DNA from: Pedobacter sp. UBA1654
Lineage (GTDB): Bacteria > Bacteroidota > Bacteroidia > Sphingobacteriales > Sphingobacteriaceae
Assembly (NCBI GenBank): GCA_002320935.1
Contig: DCLG01000090.1
Coordinates: 109,436 to 119,419 of the forward strand
DNA: 9,984 nucleotides
Reading direction: 5' to 3'
Both the position numbers and the translations under genes were made by a program. Under the pieces are notes generated by a model. It made no database searches and was not told where the DNA came from. It worked only from the letters and a program-made list of their open reading frames with translations. Below, one piece after another: positions 6,304 to 9,984 of the stretch; position 1 is the first letter of the stretch, and each line of letters starts with the position of its first letter.

Positions 6304-7278
6304 ATGTCTTCTTTAAAATGTAGTATTATCGTCCGGTCCTTCAATGAAGAAAAACATATCGGAAGGTTACTAAAAGGCATTTCACAGCAAAGTATTTACG
6401 ATATGACCGAAGTCATATTGGTTGATTCCGGTTCTACCGACCGCACTGTTGAAATTGCCCGTTCTTATGGCGTAAAAATCGTTAACATACGCCCTGAAGA
6501 CTTCTCTTTTGGAAGAGCCCTGAATATGGGCTGTGCTGTTGCTAATGGCGACTACCTTCTTTTTGCCAGTGCACACGTTTATCCGTTATACACAGATTGG
6601 CTGGAAAAGATGATCGCACCATTTTCAAATGAGAAGGTTGCCCTGGTTTACGGCCGTCAGGTTGGTAACGAAATCACCAAATACTCCGAACACCAGCTAT
6701 TCAGGAAGTGGTTCCCTTCGGTTTCCAATCATGAACAGCGCATACCATTTTGTAATAATGCGAATGCAGTGGTGCGCCGCGAGTTGTGGACAGACCAACA
6801 ATACGATGAAAGCCTTACAGGGCTTGAAGATCTTGATTGGGCAACAAAAATTCAAGCTAAAGGGTATGTAATCGCTTATGAAGCCTTTGCACCAATCGTA
6901 CACGTTCACGAGGAAACACCTTCCAGAATTAAAAACCGCTACCGCAGAGAGGCCATCGCATTAAAGAATATTTATCCGGATGAGACCTTTTCATTCTGGA
7001 GCTTTATCCGCCTTACCAATTCCAACATCTGGTCGGATGCCGTTCATGCCATCCATGAAGGCAAGTTCCTGGCTGAGTTTCCTTCCATCATTATGTTCCG
7101 TACACTACAGTTCTGGGGTACTTACCTGGGCTATAACCGCGACAGCAAACCGGATGAGACGCTGCGCATGCGCATGTACTACCCGAATGCTTTCCGGAAA
7201 ATGCTTTTCCGTAAAAAGCACGAAGAACCGGAATATGGTTTTGGGAAGAAAATTAACTACGCAGAATTAGAATACTAA
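6304..7278 (+). CDS. GT2-family glycosyltransferase
   Basis: A 324-residue GT-A fold enzyme of family GT2, which normally transfers a sugar with inversion from a nucleotide donor. The N-terminal nucleotide-binding pattern is clear: CSIIVRSFNEEKHIGRLLKG (6-25), then ILVDSGSTDRT (38-48, with Asp41). The proposed catalytic-base motif is ED at 175-176 in GLEDLDWA, and VHVHEE follows at 199-204. At the place where GT2 enzymes usually carry the metal-binding DxD, this protein reads SAH (89-91, in FASAHVYP). This could mean that it uses metal differently or not at all. There is no obvious membrane span, so it should be cytoplasmic or membrane-associated. It is the first gene of a compact operon, seven bases before a CMP-sugar-synthetase-like gene, and may use the product of that pathway. 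This link is inferred from position only. Confidence 0.88.
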   Translation: MSSLKCSIIVRSFNEEKHIGRLLKGISQQSIYDMTEVILVDSGSTDRTVEIARSYGVKIVNIRPEDFSFGRALNMGCAVANGDYLLFASAHVYPLYTDWLEKMIAPFSNEKVALVYGRQVGNEITKYSEHQLFRKWFPSVSNHEQRIPFCNNANAVVRRELWTDQQYDESLTGLEDLDWATKIQAKGYVIAYEAFAPIVHVHEETPSRIKNRYRREAIALKNIYPDETFSFWSFIRLTNSNIWSDAVHAIHEGKFLAEFPSIIMFRTLQFWGTYLGYNRDSKPDETLRMRMYYPNAFRKMLFRKKHEEPEYGFGKKINYAELEY

Positions 7279-7285
7279 ACCATAT

Positions 7286-7963
7286 ATGTCCATAAACAAG
7301 CTAACCGCCATTGTACCAATGCGCCACTCCAGCGAGCGCGTACCCGGAAAAAACTACAGGGATTTTGCTGGAAAACCACTTTTCCACTATGTTGTTCAAA
7401 CCTTGCTGGACTGCAAGCAGATTGACCAGGTTGTTATTGACACCGACAGCGATATCGTGATGGAGCAATGTGCTGAGCATTTCCCTACGGTATTGGTGCT
7501 GGAAAGACCTGAACACCTGAAAGATGGTGCCATTCCAATGAACGATGTACTGTTGAACACCATTAACCAGGTGCCTTCGGAGTTTTACCTTCAAACCCAC
7601 AGTACCAACCCGATCCTTACCGCAGCTACCTTAAGCGCCGGTATCGACACGTTCTTTAAAAGTTATCCCATGTATGATTCCCTGTTTTCAGTAACCAGAA
7701 AACATGTACGCTTCTGGGATAGCCTGGCAAGACCAATAAACCACAATGCCAACATCCTATTGAGAACACAGGATCTTCCGCCGATTTTCGAGGAAAACTC
7801 CTGCTTTTACCTGTTCACCAAAGAGATCCTGGAAAGCAAACACAACCGTATCGGCAACAGACCTTATCTGTACGAGATTCCGGAAGCTGAAGCGCAGGAT
7901 ATCGATGTGGAACTCAACTTTATCATGGCCGAACTACTCTATAAAAATCTGAACACCATATGA
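7286..7963 (+). CDS. NeuA-like cytidylyltransferase (CMP-sugar synthetase family)
   Basis: A 225-residue member of the acylneuraminate/Kdo cytidylyltransferase family, which activates an acidic sugar with CTP to give the CMP-sugar and pyrophosphate. The CTP-binding signature is PMRHSSERVPGKN (11-23), then IDTDSD (51-56), LQTHSTNPILTAATL (102-116) where sialic-acid enzymes have a LQPTSP-type motif, and QDIDVELNFIMAE near the end (204-216), matching the metal-binding DID region of the family. Length is normal for a stand-alone synthetase. The protein is cytoplasmic. It overlaps the next gene by four bases (ATGA). No NeuB-, PseI- or KdsA-like synthase is in the window, so the substrate is open: a nonulosonic acid made elsewhere, a Kdo-like acid, or something derived from the two oxidoreductases that follow. 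Confidence 0.85.
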   Translation: MSINKLTAIVPMRHSSERVPGKNYRDFAGKPLFHYVVQTLLDCKQIDQVVIDTDSDIVMEQCAEHFPTVLVLERPEHLKDGAIPMNDVLLNTINQVPSEFYLQTHSTNPILTAATLSAGIDTFFKSYPMYDSLFSVTRKHVRFWDSLARPINHNANILLRTQDLPPIFEENSCFYLFTKEILESKHNRIGNRPYLYEIPEAEAQDIDVELNFIMAELLYKNLNTI

Positions 7964-8901
7964 AAGTCTTAGTGACCTGTCCCCCGATGCTTAAAGCCAT
8001 CGATGAGCTTCGGTATCTTTTTGAAGAAAAAGGAATTGAATTGATTACCCCTGATGTTGTTCAGGTACTTACTGAAGAAGAACTTATTGAAATCCTGCCG
8101 GGCGTAGATGCCTGGATCATCGGTGATGACCCAGCTACAGAACGGGTATTCACTGCCGGAAAAAACGGTAAACTCAGAGCCGCAGTAAAATGGGGCGTAG
8201 GGGTGGATAATGTGGACTTCGCAGCTTGTGAAAAGCTTGGCATCCCAATCCAGAATACACCACGAATGTTCGGTAATGAAGTGGCAGATATGGCTATGGC
8301 CTATTTCACCGGCCTGGCACGCGACAGCTACCGTGTAGACCGCGAAGTACGTAAAGGCAATTGGATCAAACCTCCGGGTATGTCCACTACAGAAAAAACC
8401 GTAGCCCTGATTGGCCTTGGTGATATTGGTCTTGCAACGGCACGCCGCCTGAAAGGCTTTGATGTTAAAATTAACGCTTACGATCCCTTTACTTCCCTGA
8501 ATGCGGAAAATGCAGGCGTAGATCAGATCCTTGAATTCCCTGAAGGTCTTGGAGAAGCTGATTTCGTGATCATCACTTGTGCATTAACCCCTTCAAGCCA
8601 CCACCTGATCAATGAAAAAAGCATTGAACTGATGAAAGATGGTGTGAAGATCATCAATGTGTCCAGAGGTGGATTGATTGATGAGCCTGCACTAATTGCG
8701 GCCCTGAAATCAGGCAAGGTAAGTGCAGCCGGACTGGATGTATTTGAAGTGGAGCCACTACCAAAGGATAGTGAACTGCGCCAGTTTGAATATTGCATTT
8801 TCGGAACACACAATGGTTCCAATACCAAAGAAGCAGTAATCAGAGCAAGTCACCGGGCAATAGACATTCTGTTTGGATTTTTAGGACTAAAAGAAGTATG
8901 A
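7960..8901 (+). CDS. D-isomer-specific 2-hydroxyacid dehydrogenase (phosphoglycerate dehydrogenase type)
   Basis: A 313-residue NAD-dependent dehydrogenase of the SerA-like family, which interconverts 2-hydroxy and 2-oxo acids. The NAD-binding site GLGDIG is at 152-157 with an acidic residue at 175 after the second strand (AYDP), favouring NAD over NADP. The catalytic set is complete: Arg236 in NVSRGGLIDE, Glu265 in DVFEVEP, and His284 in GTHNGSNT. There is no ACT or other regulatory domain, unlike many serine-pathway enzymes. The gene overlaps both neighbours by four bases (ATGA at 7960 and at 8898), so it belongs functionally with the cytidylyltransferase and the short-chain dehydrogenase rather than with serine synthesis. 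It probably oxidises or reduces an acid precursor of the activated building block. The true substrate cannot be read from sequence. Confidence 0.9.
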   Translation: MKVLVTCPPMLKAIDELRYLFEEKGIELITPDVVQVLTEEELIEILPGVDAWIIGDDPATERVFTAGKNGKLRAAVKWGVGVDNVDFAACEKLGIPIQNTPRMFGNEVADMAMAYFTGLARDSYRVDREVRKGNWIKPPGMSTTEKTVALIGLGDIGLATARRLKGFDVKINAYDPFTSLNAENAGVDQILEFPEGLGEADFVIITCALTPSSHHLINEKSIELMKDGVKIINVSRGGLIDEPALIAALKSGKVSAAGLDVFEVEPLPKDSELRQFEYCIFGTHNGSNTKEAVIRASHRAIDILFGFLGLKEV

Positions 8902-9638
8902 GTAACAAGAAAACCGTAGTAATAACCGGTGTATTGGGTGGCATCGGAAAACAACTCGCCCAGACCTTTCAGGAAAACGACTATAATGTAATCGGCCTTG
9001 ATATCCGCGATGCGGATGCACCATGCTGTGCAAAGTTCTTCAAATTCGACCTGCACCGCTATTGCCATGATGCTGCCTATAAAGAGGAAATGGAAGCGAT
9101 TTTCGATGCGGAGATCCCTGAACTGTTTCTGCTGATCAACAATGCAGCTGTACAGATCTTGAGCAGCGTTTCAGACATTAAACTTGCCGATTGGAACCAG
9201 ACGCTCAATGTGAACCTGACCGGACCTTTATTGCTGAGCCAGTTCTTCCTGTCAAGACTGACCAAATCAATGGGTTCCATCATCAATATTGCGAGTATCC
9301 ACCACCAGCTTACCAAACGTCAGTTCGTAGCTTATGCAAGTTCTAAGAGCGCATTGATCGGCTTAACAAAAGCCATGTCGGTAGACTTAAGGGGTCAGGT
9401 GCGTGTAAACTCCATCAGCCCTGCAGCCATCGATACCCAGATGCTGCGTGATGGCTTTGGAAATGACGAGGCTAAAGTGCAGATGTTAAACGAATTGCAC
9501 CCAAGTCAGCGTATTGGTAAACCACAGGAGGTATCTCAGCTGGCTTTGCTGCTGGCAGAAGATAAACTTGGATTTATCAACGGTGCCAACCTGAATATCG
9601 ATGGTGGTATCAGTAATGTTCTGAAAGACTTAGATTAA
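8898..9638 (+). CDS. Short-chain dehydrogenase/reductase (SDR)
   Basis: A 246-residue classical SDR that should oxidise or reduce a hydroxyl/carbonyl group with NAD(P). The cofactor motif TGVLGGIG (10-17) fits TGxxxGxG, and Asp35 in GLDIRD at the end of the second strand suggests NAD. NNAA (81-84), Asn104 in LNVNL, Ser133 in NIASI, and Tyr146 and Lys150 in YASSK make a complete catalytic tetrad. The C-terminus NGANLNIDGGIS is typical of the family. The start at 8898 was chosen over an in-frame upstream ATG at 8793, because the shorter form begins directly before the cofactor strand and overlaps the previous stop by ATGA, as in the gene pair before it. Together with the hydroxyacid dehydrogenase it probably builds a modified acid or sugar for the glycan. 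Substrate unknown. Confidence 0.9.
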   Translation: MSNKKTVVITGVLGGIGKQLAQTFQENDYNVIGLDIRDADAPCCAKFFKFDLHRYCHDAAYKEEMEAIFDAEIPELFLLINNAAVQILSSVSDIKLADWNQTLNVNLTGPLLLSQFFLSRLTKSMGSIINIASIHHQLTKRQFVAYASSKSALIGLTKAMSVDLRGQVRVNSISPAAIDTQMLRDGFGNDEAKVQMLNELHPSQRIGKPQEVSQLALLLAEDKLGFINGANLNIDGGISNVLKDLD

Positions 9639-9984
9639 TGTATAATCACCCGGTCGTAAACCGCTTATGGAATTCACCGACATTTAATACCTGGCTGAGT
9701 TATTCAACAAGGGCATTGAGCCTGTTTGTTGTACTTCCGCTGGTGCTGAAGAACTTCAGCACCGCGGAAGTATCACTATGGTATCTCTTCGCCACCTTCA
9801 TTGGTCTGCAGGGCCTGGCAGATATGGGTTTCAAAACAACCTTTATCCGCTTCATCTCTTATGCCATGGGCGGCGCCACAACCATCGGTAAAAACCAGCT
9901 GGCGGCATCAGGGAAAAAGGAAGCGAACTGGTCCCTGGTGGCCAGGATCTTCTCCATGATGCGCTACATATACAAGCGGCTCAC
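9638..9984 (+). CDS. Wzx-like polysaccharide flippase, N-terminal part (continues beyond window)
   Basis: The ATG at 9638 overlaps the SDR stop in a TAATG junction, and the frame stays open for 115 codons to the window end. The protein begins with a short polar segment, then a hydrophobic helix (RALSLFVVLPLVL), the sequence FSTAEVSLWYLFATFIGLQG, and LADMGFKTTFIRF. This is the N-terminal pattern of Bacteroidetes O-antigen/exopolysaccharide flippases of the MOP superfamily. A polar stretch rich in Lys and Arg then fits a cytoplasmic loop. Such proteins move undecaprenyl-linked repeat units across the inner membrane. Its place at the end of the operon fits export of the repeat unit assembled by the preceding enzymes. 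Only about a quarter of a typical flippase is visible, so the assignment rests on the first two membrane segments. Confidence 0.78.
   Translation, partial: MYNHPVVNRLWNSPTFNTWLSYSTRALSLFVVLPLVLKNFSTAEVSLWYLFATFIGLQGLADMGFKTTFIRFISYAMGGATTIGKNQLAASGKKEANWSLVARIFSMMRYIYKRL

Noticed and set aside
8793..8897. Longer start for the short-chain dehydrogenase
   Set aside because: The extension lies fully inside the preceding dehydrogenase gene and reads as non-family sequence. The ATGA junction at 8898 matches the junction at 7960.
7286..8901. Serine biosynthesis or ordinary sialic acid synthesis
   Set aside because: The SerA-like protein lacks a regulatory domain and has no SerB/SerC neighbours. 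No NeuB-like synthase or epimerase is present, so neither standard pathway is supported by this window.

Overview
The window looks like chromosomal DNA of a Bacteroidetes bacterium, most likely Sphingobacteriaceae (Pedobacter or Mucilaginibacter-like). This rests on the style of the proteins, the A-rich leaders without clear Shine-Dalgarno sequences, the lipoprotein signal followed by acidic residues, and moderate GC. It is inferred from sequence character, not from a marker gene. Every recognised gene lies on the + strand, and together they form part of a cell-surface polysaccharide (exopolysaccharide, capsule or O-antigen-like) biosynthesis locus.

Region 1 (1-3348) is the end of a biosynthetic operon. 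It holds the C-terminal part of a GT4 glycosyltransferase, a second complete GT4 enzyme that overlaps it, a small TagD-like cytidylyltransferase, and a TagB/TagF-like polyol-phosphate transferase, and it closes with a strong intrinsic terminator. The last two genes make a natural pair: one would make CDP-glycerol (or a related CDP-polyol) and the other would transfer the polyol phosphate. The glycan is therefore probably decorated with glycerol phosphate or a similar group, a teichoic-acid-like chemistry in a diderm.

Region 2 (3349-6079) holds a 361-base gene-free stretch and then two tandem, paralogous GH10 (xylanase-fold) glycoside hydrolases, each followed by its own hairpin terminator. 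The first carries a probable lipoprotein signal, the second a standard signal peptide. Both keep the two catalytic glutamates. They probably trim, release or remodel the polymer made by the locus. The first contains a perfect 21-base inverted repeat inside its coding sequence, the most unusual structural feature of the window.

Region 3 (6080-9984) starts a second, tightly packed operon: a GT2 glycosyltransferase, a NeuA/CMP-sugar-synthetase-like cytidylyltransferase, a D-2-hydroxyacid dehydrogenase of the phosphoglycerate dehydrogenase type, a short-chain dehydrogenase, and the N-terminus of a Wzx-type flippase that runs off the window. The ATGA and TAATG overlaps suggest coupled translation. 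The cytidylyltransferase plus two oxidoreductases, with no sialic-acid-type synthase in view, suggests a CMP-activated acidic building block whose identity cannot be read from this window.

No tRNA, rRNA, CRISPR array, insertion sequence or origin was seen.
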